DNA of 64,000 nt from an uncultured Paracoccaceae bacterium (GCA_947494675.1 CANLVP010000002.1:744001-808000); one strand, 5' to 3'. Shown: positions 9,942 through 20,065, counted from the stretch's first letter. Numbers and translations: made by a program. Notes: generated by a model from the letters alone, not told the origin.

Positions 9942-11107
9942 TATCAGTCAGCGCGGCGCTTGAGGCGCTCTTTGCGCTGGCCAAACCACTGGGCGTTGAG
10001 ACGGTGCCGTTGACCGATGCGGCGGGCCGGTATCTGGCCCAAAACGTGGCCGCCCAACGCACCCAGCCCCCCTTTGCCGCCTCTGCCATGGATGGCTATG
10101 CGGTCCCAGTCACAGAGGTCGCTGCAGGCCAAAGTTTTGAAGTTATTGGCGAAGCTGCCGCAGGGCATGGTTTTGACGGTCAGGTCGGCCCCGGTCAGGC
10201 GACGCGCATCTTTACCGGCGCACCGATGCCAAGGGGCACCGAACGGGTTGTGATCCAAGAGGATGTGATCAGCTCAGGCGATACCATCACGGTGCAGGAA
10301 GGCTTTGACACCAAGGGATATGTCAGGCCTGCCGGTGCGGATTTCACGGCGGGCGATGTGATGACGCCGCGACGTCTGTCGCCCGCCGATATCGCACTCT
10401 TGGCCGCAATGAACGCCGCCACAGTGCCCGTCGCACGCAAGCCAGTAGTCGCCATCATCGCCACGGGGGATGAGCTGGTGCAACCCGGTGAGACCCCCGG
10501 CCCCGACCAGATTATTGCATCGAATAGCTATGGGCTGGCCGCGCTGATCGCGCAGTACGGCGGCAGCCCACGTCTGCTGCCCATTGCGCGGGACAATGAC
10601 GCTGCGCTGAACCTTGCGTTTGAGCTAGCACAGGGGGCGGATCTGATCATCACGATTGGCGGTGCCTCTGTCGGTGATCATGACCTTGTGGGCGACGTGG
10701 CTCAGGCGCGCGGCATGGAGCGTGCGTTCTACAAGATCGCCATGCGGCCCGGCAAACCGCTGATGGCCGGGCGGATTGGGGATGCAATGATGATCGGACT
10801 GCCGGGCAATCCGGTCTCTGCCATGGTCTGCGGGCATATCTTTGTGTTGCCGGTCATGCGCAAGATGTTGGGGCTGGGTGAGACTGCGGCCCCCCGCCGC
10901 CGCCTGCCGCTTGCCCACGCAATTGGTCTCAATGGCCCACGCGAGCATTACATGCGGGCTCGTGTCGCGGATGGGAGGATCACCGTCTTTGAACGTCAGG
11001 ATTCCGCCCTGCTGACCGTGTTGGCCGATGCCAATGCCCTGGTCGTGCGCCCGCCCAAAGACGGGCCACATGCGGCGGGCGCGGAAATGGACGTTATCGA
11101 CATCTGA
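9938..11107 (+). CDS. moeA: Molybdopterin molybdenumtransferase
   Basis: 389 residues. It inserts molybdate into adenylylated molybdopterin to give the active cofactor. Domain order matches MoeA: the N-terminal region with SAMDGYAV, domain III with the [16 protein letters not shown] and [13 protein letters not shown] nucleotide/molybdopterin-binding motifs, [10 protein letters not shown], and a C-terminal beta domain. It is the last gene of the run that begins with trpG. lexA follows after a gap with its own promoter, so moeA probably ends the main transcript, although no terminator hairpin is seen between them. Confidence 0.96.
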   Translation: MISVSAALEALFALAKPLGVETVPLTDAAGRYLAQNVAAQRTQPPFAASAMDGYAVPVTEVAAGQSFEVIGEAAAGHGFDGQVGPGQATRIFTGAPMPRGTERVVIQEDVISSGDTITVQEGFDTKGYVRPAGADFTAGDVMTPRRLSPADIALLAAMNAATVPVARKPVVAIIATGDELVQPGETPGPDQIIASNSYGLAALIAQYGGSPRLLPIARDNDAALNLAFELAQGADLIITIGGASVGDHDLVGDVAQARGMERAFYKIAMRPGKPLMAGRIGDAMMIGLPGNPVSAMVCGHIFVLPVMRKMLGLGETAAPRRRLPLAHAIGLNGPREHYMRARVADGRITVFERQDSALLTVLADANALVVRPPKDGPHAAGAEMDVIDI

Positions 11108-11116
11108 AGCAATTTG

Positions 11117-11145
11117 TTGACACAAAACGGGAACATGCGTAGAAC
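11117..11145 (+). promoter_or_regulatory. Probable lexA promoter
   Basis: TTGACA at 11117-11122 matches the -35 consensus perfectly. Seventeen bases later TAGAAC (11140-11145) is a four-of-six -10 element. The -10 hexamer is covered by the downstream half of the LexA box, which explains autorepression. The start codon is 48 bases beyond. Confidence 0.65.
11131..11145 (+). promoter_or_regulatory. LexA (SOS) operator of lexA
   Basis: GAAC at 11131-11134 and GAAC at 11142-11145 are separated by exactly seven bases. This is the direct-repeat SOS box of alphaproteobacteria (GTTC-N7-GTTC on the other strand). It lies upstream of lexA and overlaps the likely -10 element. The same motif occurs upstream of uvrA in this window. 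Confidence 0.88.
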
Positions 11146-11192
11146 ATACGCAAAACGTACCGCCATACGTGACCTGAAATGTGAGGCTTCAG

Positions 11193-11879
11193 ATGCTGAC
11201 GAAGAAACAACTCGATCTGTTGGAATTCATCCACAAGCGCGTGCAGAGGGAGGGTGTTCCGCCGAGCTTTGACGAAATGAAAGAAGCGTTGGACCTGCGG
11301 TCCAAATCAGGCATTCACCGGCTGATTACGGCGCTGGAAGAACGCGGGTTCATTCGGCGCTTGGCCCACCGGGCGCGTGCACTTGAGATTGTGAAACTGC
11401 CCGATGCGATGGTCGATAAACCGGGCTTTTCGCCGCGCGTGATTGATGGCGATCGCCCCGATCAGATCCCGGCCAAATCCAAGCAGATTGAGGTTGCCGC
11501 GGTTGAGCTGAATGTCATGGGCCGGATTGCTGCCGGTGTGCCGATTGCCGCCATTTCAGAGGTGTCGCATTCCGTCGCAGTCCCCCAGACGATGCTGGGC
11601 AAAGGCGAGCATTACGCGCTTGAGGTCAAAGGCGATTCAATGATCGACGCGGGCATCAATGACGGCGATGTGGTGGTGATCCGCGAGACGTCGACGGCCG
11701 ACAATGGTGATATTGTCGTGGCCTTGGTCGAAGATCAGGAGGCGACGCTGAAACGGTTCCGCAAGAACGGCAGCACCATCGCGCTGGAAGCCGCGAACCC
11801 CGCTTATGAGACACGGATTTTCAGCGATGATCAGGTGAAGGTTCAAGGCCGTTTGGTAGGTCTCATTCGTACATATTAA
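11193..11879 (+). CDS. lexA: SOS regulon repressor and autopeptidase LexA
   Basis: 228 residues. A winged-helix DNA-binding domain (about 1-70) precedes a linker and an S24 peptidase domain. Visible are the Ala114-Gly115 self-cleavage bond (GRIAAGVP), the nucleophile Ser149 in GDSM and the general base Lys187 in TLKRF. With RecA filaments it cleaves itself and releases SOS genes. ATG 11193 is chosen over an in-frame GTG at 11181 because all homologues begin MLTKKQ. The longer N-terminal domain and GTTC-type box are typical of alphaproteobacteria. Its stop overlaps that of comEC by three bases, tail to tail. Confidence 0.97.
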   Translation: MLTKKQLDLLEFIHKRVQREGVPPSFDEMKEALDLRSKSGIHRLITALEERGFIRRLAHRARALEIVKLPDAMVDKPGFSPRVIDGDRPDQIPAKSKQIEVAAVELNVMGRIAAGVPIAAISEVSHSVAVPQTMLGKGEHYALEVKGDSMIDAGINDGDVVVIRETSTADNGDIVVALVEDQEATLKRFRKNGSTIALEAANPAYETRIFSDDQVKVQGRLVGLIRTY

Positions 11880-14011
11880 GGCCCACCCAGTGCGACGATC
11901 GGATCAGGGGACGCGGTCTGCGTCCCCTTTTTCATGAGCCGCGCAAAGGTCTGCCCTTCGCGTGGTGCGCCGTGGATGTTCCAAGGCCGTGTGCCGGTGA
12001 CATCGCGGGCCGTTGTGAGACGCAGATCGCCCTGCGCGTCCAGATCAAGCGCCACAGCGCCATGGTGTCGCAAGAGGCTGACATCCAGCACCAGACAGGG
12101 GCGCGGATCTTCGACCTGCTGATTGCTCACGAGGACATCCGCACCGCCACAACCCGATAGTGCGGCAAGCGCGGTTTTGCCCGAGACCTGCACGATATCC
12201 CAGTCCCCCAATTGCGTGCGAGCCACGCGGTCTTGCACAGAGATGCCGGGGCGTGCGGCGGCATCCGCTTGCGGTACCGGACCACCGTCATTTTCCAACC
12301 AGATGCCCGCGACGAACCCGGCACCTTTGGCCTTAGACAACGCCCTGCCCTGATCTGTCATCACGCCAATCAGCGCGCCGCTGTCGGCCACCAGAACCTG
12401 CGGTCGCTCTGTCTGCACCCACATGACAAAGGCCAGCGCCGTTGCTCCCAATCCGCCCCAACGGGCCGCACCGCGCCACAGGATCAGCCAAAGCAGGCCC
12501 AGCGTCAGCACGCCCAAGACCAATCCATCGGGCGAAGGCACATGGCTAAGCGCACCGTTTTGGGCAGAGACGGTCTTGGCCACCCATAGAATCCACCGCA
12601 GCCCCTGCTCCATGATCCAAAGCCCGATCCCCCACAGGCCCAATGGTGCAAGGCAAACCGCCAGCACAGCCGCAGGCATGACCAAGGCCCCCATCAACGG
12701 CACGCTGAGCAGGTTAGCGATCAGCCCGTAGTGGGCAATTTGGTTGAAATGTGCAGCGGCAATCGGGGCCGTCGCCAGCCCCGCCACGAAGGATGAGATC
12801 ACAACCGAGAGCACGGGGCGGGTCCATTTGGGCAGGCGTGACAGGTCAACGTGGCGCATCTGACCAAAGACCACCACCAGCGCCGTGGTCGCGGCAAAGG
12901 ACATCTGGAAACCGGGGCCAAGCAAGGCTTCTGGGTGCAGGAACAACACAAGGATTGCCGCCATCGCCACCGCCCGCAGGGTCAGTGCCCGTCTGTCCAG
13001 CAGGATCGCCACAAACATCACACTGACCATGATAAAGGCGCGCTCTGTTGCGACATTCCCGCCCGACAGCGCAAGATAGAACGCGCCCACGATAATCGCG
13101 CAGATCGCGGCGAGCTTTTTTGTGGCAAAGCGCAAGGCCACGGCCGGGATCAGCGCCAACCCGTAGCGGATCAGCGCAAAGACAAAGCCCGTCAGAAGCC
13201 CCATATGCAGGCCCGAAATCGCCAAAAGGTGCGCAAGGTTCGAGGCGCGCAGCGCTTGCAGGGTGTCCTGCCCCATGCCCGACCTGTCACCTGTCATGAT
13301 CGCGGCGGCAAAGGCGCCGGTTTCGCCAGGCATCGCCTCTTGCACAGCTTGCGACAGCGTCATGCGTTGGGTGAAAATCCAGTGTCGCCAATCCCCACGC
13401 TCAGCCGCTTGGGCGCGCAGCACCGGCGTTCGGGTGTAGCCCACCGCGCCAAGCTGATCGAAATAGGCGTGGCGCTGGAAATCAAAACCGCCGGGCTCTG
13501 CCGGACCAGAGGGTGGCGACAGGTGCCCGGTTGTCATCAGGATGTCGCCGGGTTGGTAGCTGCCCATGACCTGATCGCCATGGATCGAGATGCGGACCCG
13601 TTCAGGCATCCGCGCAGGTGAGATGCGGTCAAGACGCACACGATCGAGCGTCAGGCGCGGCGCGTCACTGGCCGAGCGGTCGATGCCCACCACACGCCCC
13701 TCAATCGGGCCATAGTAGCGAAAGGACAGAACCGGCGCGCCCACCGCCTCTGCCTGCCATTTGGCGAGCATGGCGCCGCACAGGATCAGCATCAGGCCGA
13801 CCACCACGGGCTGCGCGGCCAGCGAAACCACGCGGACCGTCACCAAAAGTGCCAGCGCTAGAACCGCGACCCAGATCCAGATCATCATGTCGGGCTCAAA
13901 TCGCAGCCTGAAGTAGCCCGCGATCCCGATCCCAAGGCAGACCGGCACCCAGCCGATCAAACTGCCCCGCTGGGCCAGCGCGGCATCCTGCAGCCGTGTC
14001 AGTGCCTGCAC
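11876..14011 (-). CDS. comEC: ComEC/Rec2-type DNA-uptake channel protein
   Basis: 711 residues starting at GTG 14011, which follows AAGGGCGG at good spacing. Two N-terminal membrane helices flank a soluble DUF4131-like segment (about 85-200). A multi-helix Competence domain follows, with the signature [12 protein letters not shown] and up to ten membrane segments. The C-terminal part (about 530-711) corresponds to the metallo-beta-lactamase-like domain, but I see no HxHxDH motif, so the nuclease-like site appears lost. By family it forms the inner-membrane channel for transforming DNA. It is convergent with lexA and its start faces gltX. Confidence 0.9.
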   Translation of the reverse strand: MQALTRLQDAALAQRGSLIGWVPVCLGIGIAGYFRLRFEPDMMIWIWVAVLALALLVTVRVVSLAAQPVVVGLMLILCGAMLAKWQAEAVGAPVLSFRYYGPIEGRVVGIDRSASDAPRLTLDRVRLDRISPARMPERVRISIHGDQVMGSYQPGDILMTTGHLSPPSGPAEPGGFDFQRHAYFDQLGAVGYTRTPVLRAQAAERGDWRHWIFTQRMTLSQAVQEAMPGETGAFAAAIMTGDRSGMGQDTLQALRASNLAHLLAISGLHMGLLTGFVFALIRYGLALIPAVALRFATKKLAAICAIIVGAFYLALSGGNVATERAFIMVSVMFVAILLDRRALTLRAVAMAAILVLFLHPEALLGPGFQMSFAATTALVVVFGQMRHVDLSRLPKWTRPVLSVVISSFVAGLATAPIAAAHFNQIAHYGLIANLLSVPLMGALVMPAAVLAVCLAPLGLWGIGLWIMEQGLRWILWVAKTVSAQNGALSHVPSPDGLVLGVLTLGLLWLILWRGAARWGGLGATALAFVMWVQTERPQVLVADSGALIGVMTDQGRALSKAKGAGFVAGIWLENDGGPVPQADAAARPGISVQDRVARTQLGDWDIVQVSGKTALAALSGCGGADVLVSNQQVEDPRPCLVLDVSLLRHHGAVALDLDAQGDLRLTTARDVTGTRPWNIHGAPREGQTFARLMKKGTQTASPDPIVALGGP

Positions 14012-14085
14012 TTGTCACCGCCCTTTCAAATGCTTATCCCGCGCCTCAGACTGCAACATTTTCGGTAAACCAAAGGTTAATGCCC

Positions 14086-15480
14086 ATGACCGTCGTTACG
14101 CGTTTCGCGCCTTCCCCGACCGGGGCATTGCATATCGGCAGCGCCCGAACGGCCCTGTTTAACTGGCTATACGCCCGTGGCCGCGGTGGCAAATTCCTGT
14201 TGCGGATTGAAGATACGGACAAGGCCCGGTCAACAGATGCAAACCGTCAGGCCATTCTGGACGGGCTGACGTGGTTGGGCCTTGATTGGGACGGCGAGCC
14301 AATTGGACAAGCCGCGCGGGCCGACCGGCATGTGGAAGTGGCACAGCAGATGTTGGCCGATGGCACCGCCTATAAGTGCTTTTCGACGCCGGAAGAGATT
14401 GAGGCGTTCCGCGAAACCGCGCGCGCCAACAAGACATCCACCCTCTTCCGTTCGCCCTGGCGCGATGTGGCCCCGGCGGACCACCCGGACGCGCCTTATG
14501 TGATCCGTGTGAAGGCCCCGCGTGACGGGCAGACAACGCTGCATGATGAGGTGCAGGGCGATGTCACATGGTCGAACGATCAGCTTGACGATATGATCCT
14601 GCTCCGCTCGGACGGGTCGCCTGTCTATATGCTGGCCGTTGTGGTTGATGACCACGATATGGGCGTGACACATGTGGTGCGCGGGGACGATCACCTCGCG
14701 AACGCCTTCCGGCAGAATATGATTTACGACGCGATGGGCTGGGACAAACCCGTGCTGGCGCATATCCCACTGATCTTTGGCCCCGATGGCAAGAAACTGT
14801 CCAAGCGCCACGGCGCCACGGGGGCGGCTGAATACCAAGCCATGGGTTATCCGGCGGCAGGCATGCGCAACTACCTTGCGCGTCTGGGGTGGAGCCATGG
14901 TGACGATGAGTTTTTCACCGATGAACAGGCGAAAGACTGGTTTGATCTGGACGGTATTGGCAAATCGCCGGCACGTTTTGACTTCAAAAAGCTCGAAAAT
15001 ATCTGTGGCCAGCATATTGCGATTACTGACGATGCTGCACTGCTGCATGAAATCGCTGATTTTCTCGCGGCAACTGGCGCGGACCCGCTGACCGAAAGTC
15101 AATCTGACGGGTTTTTGAAGGCGATGTATTGCCTCAAAGAACGCGCGAAGATCATGCCTGATCTTATTGAAAAGGCTGAGTTTGTTCTGGCATCACGCCC
15201 CATCACGCCAGATGAAAAGGCCGCGAAGAACCTTGATCCGGTATCCCGTGGTATACTCTCTGAATTGACGCCGCACCTGCAAAATGCTAGCTGGGACCGT
15301 GATACGCTGAACGAGACTTGCGTTGCCTTTGCCGAGAGCAAAGAAACAAAATTTGGCAAACTTGCAGGGCCGCTTCGCGCAGCACTTGCTGGGCGCGCTG
15401 TCTCACCGAGTGTTTTTGACATGATGTTGGTCCTAGGGCGGGACGAAACCCTCGCCCGGCTTCAGGATGCATCGGCCTGA
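14086..15480 (+). CDS. gltX: Glutamate--tRNA ligase
   Basis: 464 residues, class I aminoacyl-tRNA synthetase. It charges tRNA-Glu (and, in bacteria with the amidotransferase route, possibly tRNA-Gln). The HIGH signature appears as HIGSART at residues 16-22 and the KMSKS-like loop as KLSKRHG around residue 238. The frame is open upstream to 13996. ATG 14086 is preferred because a CAAAGG element lies 9 bases before it and the protein then begins [13 protein letters not shown] as in the family. Alphaproteobacteria often have two GltX paralogues, so a second copy elsewhere is possible. Confidence 0.96.
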   Translation: MTVVTRFAPSPTGALHIGSARTALFNWLYARGRGGKFLLRIEDTDKARSTDANRQAILDGLTWLGLDWDGEPIGQAARADRHVEVAQQMLADGTAYKCFSTPEEIEAFRETARANKTSTLFRSPWRDVAPADHPDAPYVIRVKAPRDGQTTLHDEVQGDVTWSNDQLDDMILLRSDGSPVYMLAVVVDDHDMGVTHVVRGDDHLANAFRQNMIYDAMGWDKPVLAHIPLIFGPDGKKLSKRHGATGAAEYQAMGYPAAGMRNYLARLGWSHGDDEFFTDEQAKDWFDLDGIGKSPARFDFKKLENICGQHIAITDDAALLHEIADFLAATGADPLTESQSDGFLKAMYCLKERAKIMPDLIEKAEFVLASRPITPDEKAAKNLDPVSRGILSELTPHLQNASWDRDTLNETCVAFAESKETKFGKLAGPLRAALAGRAVSPSVFDMMLVLGRDETLARLQDASA

Positions 15481-15568
15481 AACCTTTTCGTTACCTTTCT
15501 AGGGTTAACGGGGGCATATCACGCGACACTAATGCGGGGCAAAGCCCACGCCGACATGGGGAATTGAC

Positions 15569-16864
15569 ATGGCCGACACCACCAAAACCGCGACGCTGAC
15601 CATTGATGGACAAAACTACGAGCTGCCCATGCACTCGCCCACCGCAGGTCCAGACGTCATCGATATCCGCAAGCTTTATGCGCAGGCAGGTGTCTTCACC
15701 TATGATCCGGGCTTTACCTCGACCGCGTCGACTGACAGCACGATCACTTTCATTGACGGCGGCAAGGGTGAGCTTTTGCACCGCGGCTATCCGATTGACC
15801 AACTGGCGGCCAAATCCCACTACCTCGAAGTGTGCTATCTGCTGCTTTATGGTGAGCTGCCGACAGCCGCCAAGCTGGAAGATTTCGAAGCGCGCGTGAC
15901 CAATCACACCATGCTGCATGAGCAGATGATGAACTTCTTCCGTGGGTTCCGGCGCGATGCGCACCCCATGGCGATTATGGTCGGTGTCGTTGGGGCGATG
16001 TCGGCGTTTTACCACGACAGTACCGACATCAACGACCCGTGGCAGCGTGAGGTCGCATCGATCCGCCTGATCGCCAAAATGCCGACGATTGCGGCGATGG
16101 CCTATAAATATCACATCGGCCAGCCCTTCGTGTATCCGCGCAACAACCTCGACTATGCGTCGAACTTTTTGAACATGTGTTTCAGCGTTCCTGCCGAGGA
16201 CTATCAGCCGAGCCCCATTCTGGCCCGCGCGATGGACCGGATCTTTACGCTGCACGCCGATCACGAACAGAACGCATCAACCTCGACCGTGCGGCTCGCG
16301 TCGTCGTCAGGTGCGAACCCGTTCGCCTGTATCGCTGCTGGCATCGCCTGTCTTTGGGGCCCGGCCCACGGTGGTGCGAACCAAGCCTGCCTCGAGATGC
16401 TGCGCGAGATTGGCACCGTCGACCGCATTCCTGAGTTCATTGCCCGCGCAAAAGACAAGGATGATCCGTTCCGCCTGATGGGCTTTGGCCACCGCGTTTA
16501 CAAGAATTTCGACCCGCGCGCGACTGTGATGAAGGAAAGTGCTGACGAAGTGCTCGACCTCCTCGGCGTTGAAAACAACCCCGTGCTACAGGTCGCCAAA
16601 GAACTGGAAAAAGCGGCACTTGCCGATCCGTATTTCGCCGAAAAGAAACTGTTCCCGAACGTCGATTTCTATTCCGGTATCATCCTCGAAGCGATGGGTT
16701 TCCCCACATCGATGTTCACGCCGATCTTTGCGCTGTCGCGCACGGTGGGCTGGATTTCGCAGTGGAAAGAACAGTTGAGCGATCCGCAGTTAAAGATCGG
16801 CCGGCCCCGGCAGCTATATCTCGGCAGCACGCCGCGCGACTATATCGACATCGAAAACCGCTAG
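15569..16864 (+). CDS. gltA: Citrate synthase (type II, hexameric class)
   Basis: 431 residues. It condenses acetyl-CoA and oxaloacetate to citrate at the entry to the citric acid cycle. Motifs include the [12 protein letters not shown] active-site histidine segment, [13 protein letters not shown], and [13 protein letters not shown] with the catalytic aspartate nearby. The length and N-terminal extension fit the NADH-sensitive Gram-negative type II enzyme. A GGGGAA ribosome binding site precedes ATG 15569 by 7-8 bases. A strong rho-independent terminator follows immediately (16871-16894). Confidence 0.97.
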   Translation: MADTTKTATLTIDGQNYELPMHSPTAGPDVIDIRKLYAQAGVFTYDPGFTSTASTDSTITFIDGGKGELLHRGYPIDQLAAKSHYLEVCYLLLYGELPTAAKLEDFEARVTNHTMLHEQMMNFFRGFRRDAHPMAIMVGVVGAMSAFYHDSTDINDPWQREVASIRLIAKMPTIAAMAYKYHIGQPFVYPRNNLDYASNFLNMCFSVPAEDYQPSPILARAMDRIFTLHADHEQNASTSTVRLASSSGANPFACIAAGIACLWGPAHGGANQACLEMLREIGTVDRIPEFIARAKDKDDPFRLMGFGHRVYKNFDPRATVMKESADEVLDLLGVENNPVLQVAKELEKAALADPYFAEKKLFPNVDFYSGIILEAMGFPTSMFTPIFALSRTVGWISQWKEQLSDPQLKIGRPRQLYLGSTPRDYIDIENR

Positions 16865-16870
16865 GATCGG

Positions 16871-16894
16871 GGGCCGCCAATGGGCGGCCCTTTT
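16871..16894 (+). terminator. Rho-independent terminator of gltA
   Basis: GGGCCGCC (16871-16878) pairs with GGCGGCCC (16883-16890) around a four-base loop, followed by TTTT. It begins seven bases after the gltA stop. It also contains the ATG of the longest reading frame of the next gene, which argues for the later start of that gene. Confidence 0.85.
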
Positions 16895-16897
16895 GCC

Positions 16898-17389
16898 ATG
16901 CTGAAGACAAAACGCCTTATCCTGCGGGCGGCCAGGCCCGACGATCTTGACGATCTATTCGCGATCTACAGTGACCCACGCGCCATGCGCTATTGGTCCA
17001 CAGCACCGCATCCCGACAAGGCCACCACCCAAGGCAATCTTGATCGCTTGATCGCCTCGGCCCGGGACCGCTTGGTCTATTTCGTGTTTGAACAACAGGG
17101 CCGCGTGATTGGCCTTGGCGGCATGCACAAGGATGATGAAGTCGGGTTTTTGCTACATCCTGATTTCTGGCGACAGGGCTTTGTGCGCGAGGCAATGGAG
17201 ACGATCATCCCCTACCTCTTTGAGACGACCGATGTGGCGCAACTGACCGCGGACGCTGATCCCAACAATGCGGCCTCTGTTGGCCTGCTGAAAGCGCTCG
17301 GGTTTACTGAAACCCACCGCGCCAAGAACACGTTTTGCATTGATGGGGTTTGGTCCGATAGCGTGTATTTCCGACTGAAACGTGGTTAA
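16898..17389 (+). CDS. GNAT-family N-acetyltransferase (RimJ/RimL-like)
   Basis: 163 residues with the GNAT pattern of RimJ-type enzymes: MLKTKRLILRAARPDDLDDL at the start, VIGLGGMHKDDEVGFLLHP in strands 2-4, GFVREAMETIIPYLFE at the acetyl-CoA pyrophosphate helix, and NNAASVGLLKALGFTE near the end. The substrate, whether a protein N-terminus, an antibiotic or a small amine, is not predictable. ATG 16898 is chosen; an upstream ATG at 16880 lies inside the gltA terminator. No clear Shine-Dalgarno is seen, so expression may be low or depend on read-through from gltA. Confidence 0.87.
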   Translation: MLKTKRLILRAARPDDLDDLFAIYSDPRAMRYWSTAPHPDKATTQGNLDRLIASARDRLVYFVFEQQGRVIGLGGMHKDDEVGFLLHPDFWRQGFVREAMETIIPYLFETTDVAQLTADADPNNAASVGLLKALGFTETHRAKNTFCIDGVWSDSVYFRLKRG

Positions 17390-17436
17390 TCCGCGCAATT
17401 TCCGCACATTCTCTCATTTTTAGAAACAAGTCGCGA

Positions 17437-17468
17437 TGAGGTGCCGAATAGACCTGTTTTCGGCCTCA
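17437..17468 (+). other. Hairpin in the leader of the 318-residue T1SS-like gene
   Basis: TGAGG-TG-CCGAA (17437-17448) pairs with TTCGG-CCTCA (17459-17468) apart from a two-base TG bulge, around a 10-base loop. There is no T run, so it is not a plain terminator. It lies 54 bases before the ATG of the following gene and may form in its 5' leader. Function is unknown. Confidence 0.4.
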
Positions 17469-17521
17469 TTTCCGCCGCGTCAGCCATTCACCTCTCCGTG
17501 AGCAAATCTGGAGATACACAC

Positions 17522-18478
17522 ATGGCAACCGATTCATTCATCATTTATGGCGACGTCAACGTTGAAGTGACGATCACCGAAAACGCAGACGGCACACTGA
17601 CATTCACCACATCGGTGATCACCGAGGGCGAAAACGCGACCGGCCTGATCGGCGACATCAACGCGATTTTCTTTGACGTCGCAGATAATGTCGACGTCAA
17701 CCTGCTTGAGACCAGCGAAGGCACCGACCTTAATACGTCTGAGATTGTCGCGCTTGAGGATGTTTTCAAAGAAGAAAGCGTGACCAAGGTCGACAGCTAC
17801 ACCAACATGAATGGTGAAGTGGTCAAGGAATCCGGCAAGTTCGACGGCGGCGTGCAGTTCGGCACCCAGGGAATTGGCGAAGATGACTATCAGTCGGTGT
17901 CATTTACGCTGTCCACTTCGGACGGGTCCCCGCTAAGCCTCGCTGACTTTAGCTTGCAGGACTTTGGCGTGCGTCTGACCTCTGTCGGCGTCGAAGGCGG
18001 AAGCCGCGATGGTTCTTTGAAGCTGGGTGATACCGCGCCGGAATTCCCCGAAGATCCACCTGTCATGGGCTGCGACGACATCTACATCACGACAGAGGCG
18101 GATATTTCTGCCCCATTGCTGCCCGGCTTTCCGCCCCTGCCCGGCGACCAGATCGTCGACCCAGACACGCAGGACGCGTTCTTTAGCCTTCTGTACAACA
18201 ACGACATCGGCAGCTCGGTCACATCCGTTGGTGGCGACGCGGCCAATGTGGGACAGGTGATCACTGGCAGCAACGGCGGCACGATTGTGATCTATGCCGA
18301 TGGCACATTCGACTTCTCTGCGCTGAACACCAATTTCGAAAACGACTTTGCCGATCTGAACGATGGCGACGTGGAAACAACGACATTCGTTTACGAAGTT
18401 GACGGTTTGGAACAAACCCTTTGCGTTGAGGTGAGTGGCATCACCGATGACGGCGGCCCCGGCGGCCCGAACGGCTAA
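17522..18478 (+). CDS. Putative type I-secreted protein with RTX-adhesin-type N-domain and VCBS/cadherin-like C-domain
   Basis: 318 residues, very acidic, no N-terminal signal peptide. Residues about 1-185 resemble the domain found in roseobacter RTX/calcium-binding secreted proteins (NADGTLTFTTSV, FFDVADN, QFGTQGIGEDDYQSVSFTLS, DFGVRLTSVG). About 215-310 resemble a VCBS/tandem-95 cadherin-like repeat (NDIGSSVTSVGGD, GGTIVIYADGTFDFSA, TTTFVYEVDG). The tail is Gly/Pro-rich. Absence of a Sec signal together with these domains suggests export by a type I ABC system, but no transporter genes are adjacent. ATG 17522 follows GGAGA; longer reading frames overlap a leader hairpin. The cargo role (surface adhesion or matrix) is inference. 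Confidence 0.75.
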   Translation: MATDSFIIYGDVNVEVTITENADGTLTFTTSVITEGENATGLIGDINAIFFDVADNVDVNLLETSEGTDLNTSEIVALEDVFKEESVTKVDSYTNMNGEVVKESGKFDGGVQFGTQGIGEDDYQSVSFTLSTSDGSPLSLADFSLQDFGVRLTSVGVEGGSRDGSLKLGDTAPEFPEDPPVMGCDDIYITTEADISAPLLPGFPPLPGDQIVDPDTQDAFFSLLYNNDIGSSVTSVGGDAANVGQVITGSNGGTIVIYADGTFDFSALNTNFENDFADLNDGDVETTTFVYEVDGLEQTLCVEVSGITDDGGPGGPNG

Positions 18479-18502
18479 TCACCTTCGACATTGACCAAAT
18501 GA

Positions 18503-18528
18503 AACGCCTTGCTTTTGCAAGGCGTTTT
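18503..18528 (+). terminator. Rho-independent terminator
   Basis: A perfect ten-base stem AACGCCTTGC / GCAAGGCGTT encloses a TTTT loop and runs into TTTT. It lies 24 bases after the stop of the 318-residue secreted-protein gene and ends that single-gene transcript. Confidence 0.9.
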
Positions 18529-18690
18529 GCGTTACCCGGCCCTTAGGGCTGACAGGAGGCCCAGTCGCCGCCAGCCCATTTGGGCCACGCTAAACCTGTT
18601 ATCTGATCCTAAAGGACCGTTCAGCCAGTGACGCTGCGGTTGACAAGGGCGGCTCTCGACCACTTCTCGCGTCTGAACTGGAGGAACCCA

Positions 18691-19218
18691 ATGTCACGGT
18701 CCCCACTCCCCCTCGTGATCGAGGATGTGTCAGCCTTTGCCACGCAATTGCGCAAAAGCTGGCCCGAAGACCCGCCTGGACAATCGCAGGCGCTGACCCT
18801 GATTGCCCGCGCGGCGGGCTATCGCAATCATCAACACGTCAAAGCCAGTGTCGAAGCGGAGACCCAGCCCGACAAAGCCGCGCTCAAGCGCATTCAGGAC
18901 GCGCTGCGTGTGTTTGATGATCAAGGCATCATGACCCGATGGCCCAAGAAGACCAGCGTGCAACGGTTGTGTTTGCTGTGGTTCTGGTCACGCCTGCCCG
19001 CCAAACGCGACTTATCAGAGGCTGAAGTCAACGACGTGCTGCAAGCGGGTGAAGCCTTTGGCGACCATGTGCTGCTGCGTCGGTCGCTGATTGATGGTCG
19101 CCTCGTGCAACGCACTGCAGACGGACGCACCTATCGGCGGCTGGAGGCGGAACCAACGCCGGAAGAACGGCAGGTCATCCGCGCATTGTCAGAGCGTCGC
19201 ATCGCGGCGTTGAGCTAA
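18691..19218 (+). CDS. DUF2087-domain protein
   Basis: 175 residues. The C-terminal half (about 85-160) matches DUF2087: a positively charged WPKK segment, a helix, an acidic RDLSEAEVNDVL turn, and LLRRSLIDGRLVQRTADGRTYRRLE at the end, the look of a small winged helix. The N-terminal half (QALTLIARAAGYRNHQHVKA) recalls the helical domain seen in related roseobacter proteins. It may bind nucleic acid or act as a transcription factor, but no target is visible. ATG 18691 has a GGAGG ribosome binding site; an upstream GTG at 18628 lacks one. It ends two bases before the convergent paaG-like gene. Confidence 0.8.
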   Translation: MSRSPLPLVIEDVSAFATQLRKSWPEDPPGQSQALTLIARAAGYRNHQHVKASVEAETQPDKAALKRIQDALRVFDDQGIMTRWPKKTSVQRLCLLWFWSRLPAKRDLSEAEVNDVLQAGEAFGDHVLLRRSLIDGRLVQRTADGRTYRRLEAEPTPEERQVIRALSERRIAALS

Positions 19219-19220
19219 GA

Positions 19221-19997
19221 CTAGCGCCCCTCGAACTTCGCGGGGCGCTTTTCAAGAAAGGCCACGACGCCTTCCTGGAAGTCACGTGTCTGGCCGCATT
19301 TGCCTTGCAGCTTTGCCTCAAGCGCCAGTTGTTCGGCCATGTCATTGTCAAAAGAACTGCGGATCGCTTCTTTGACATATTCGAAGGTCTGCGTCGGACC
19401 AGCGGCCAATTGCGCCGCACGGGCCTGCCAATGGGCTGTGAATTCTTCGGCCGGGGCGGTTTCATAGATCATGCCCCAGTCCGCGGCCTGAATGGCGGTC
19501 ACCTTGTCGGCAAAAAGCGATGCGCCCATGGCGCGCGCCATCCCAACCTGACGCGGCAAAAGCCATGTGCCGCCAGCGTCCGGGATCAGGCCGATCCGCG
19601 TGAAAGCCTGCACGAAATATGCATCGTAGGAGGCCATCACCACGTCAGCCGCCAGCGCGAGGTTGGCCCCTGCCCCTGCGGCTGGCCCGTTCACCGCGCT
19701 GATGGTGGGGATTTTGCAATCTGTGATCGCCCGCAACATCGGCACATATTCGTCCCGCAATGTGCGTTCCAGATCAAGGCTCGCCGCTGATCCACCATCG
19801 CCAAGGTCTTGGCCGGAACAAAATGCCTTTCCCGCGCCGGTCAGCACCAGCACGCGCGCCTCTGCTTGGGCCGCCTTTACCGCATGGGTGATCTCTGCCC
19901 GCATTTGCGTGTTGAGCGCGTTCATCACCTCTGGGCGGTTCAGGGTCACGACCGCAACGTCGTTGCGGTTCACATAGGTAATGGCGGAATAATCCAT
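19221..19997 (-). CDS. paaG: Enoyl-CoA hydratase/isomerase, PaaG-like
   Basis: 258 residues, crotonase fold. CoA- and oxyanion-hole segments are GAGKAFCSGQDLGD and NGPAAGAGANLALAADVV. IGLIPDAGGTWLLPR is the version typical of PaaG, 2-(1,2-epoxy-1,2-dihydrophenyl)acetyl-CoA isomerase, with an aspartate at the catalytic position. It would act in aerobic phenylacetate breakdown, but the other paa genes are not here, so the substrate may be another enoyl-CoA. ATG 19997 has AAAGGA upstream; a nine-residue longer form exists. It lies downstream of ccmFH on the same strand, 68 bases after ccmH, and has a possible operator of its own. Confidence 0.85.
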   Translation of the reverse strand: MDYSAITYVNRNDVAVVTLNRPEVMNALNTQMRAEITHAVKAAQAEARVLVLTGAGKAFCSGQDLGDGGSAASLDLERTLRDEYVPMLRAITDCKIPTISAVNGPAAGAGANLALAADVVMASYDAYFVQAFTRIGLIPDAGGTWLLPRQVGMARAMGASLFADKVTAIQAADWGMIYETAPAEEFTAHWQARAAQLAAGPTQTFEYVKEAIRSSFDNDMAEQLALEAKLQGKCGQTRDFQEGVVAFLEKRPAKFEGR

Positions 19998-20031
19998 GGG
20001 CGGCGTCCTTTGGCTGTTGCCCACAACTTAG

Positions 20032-20047
20032 TGAACAGATCAGTTTA
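20032..20047 (-). promoter_or_regulatory. Imperfect palindrome upstream of the paaG-like gene (possible TetR-type operator)
   Basis: TGAACAGATCAGTTTA reads as an interrupted palindrome with only two mismatched pairs, centred about 43 bases before the start codon. TetR-family regulators of acyl-CoA catabolism use sites of this general shape. No cognate regulator is adjacent, so this is a weak call. Confidence 0.3.
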
Positions 20048-20065
20048 GGAAAGCGCGTCTTTACG

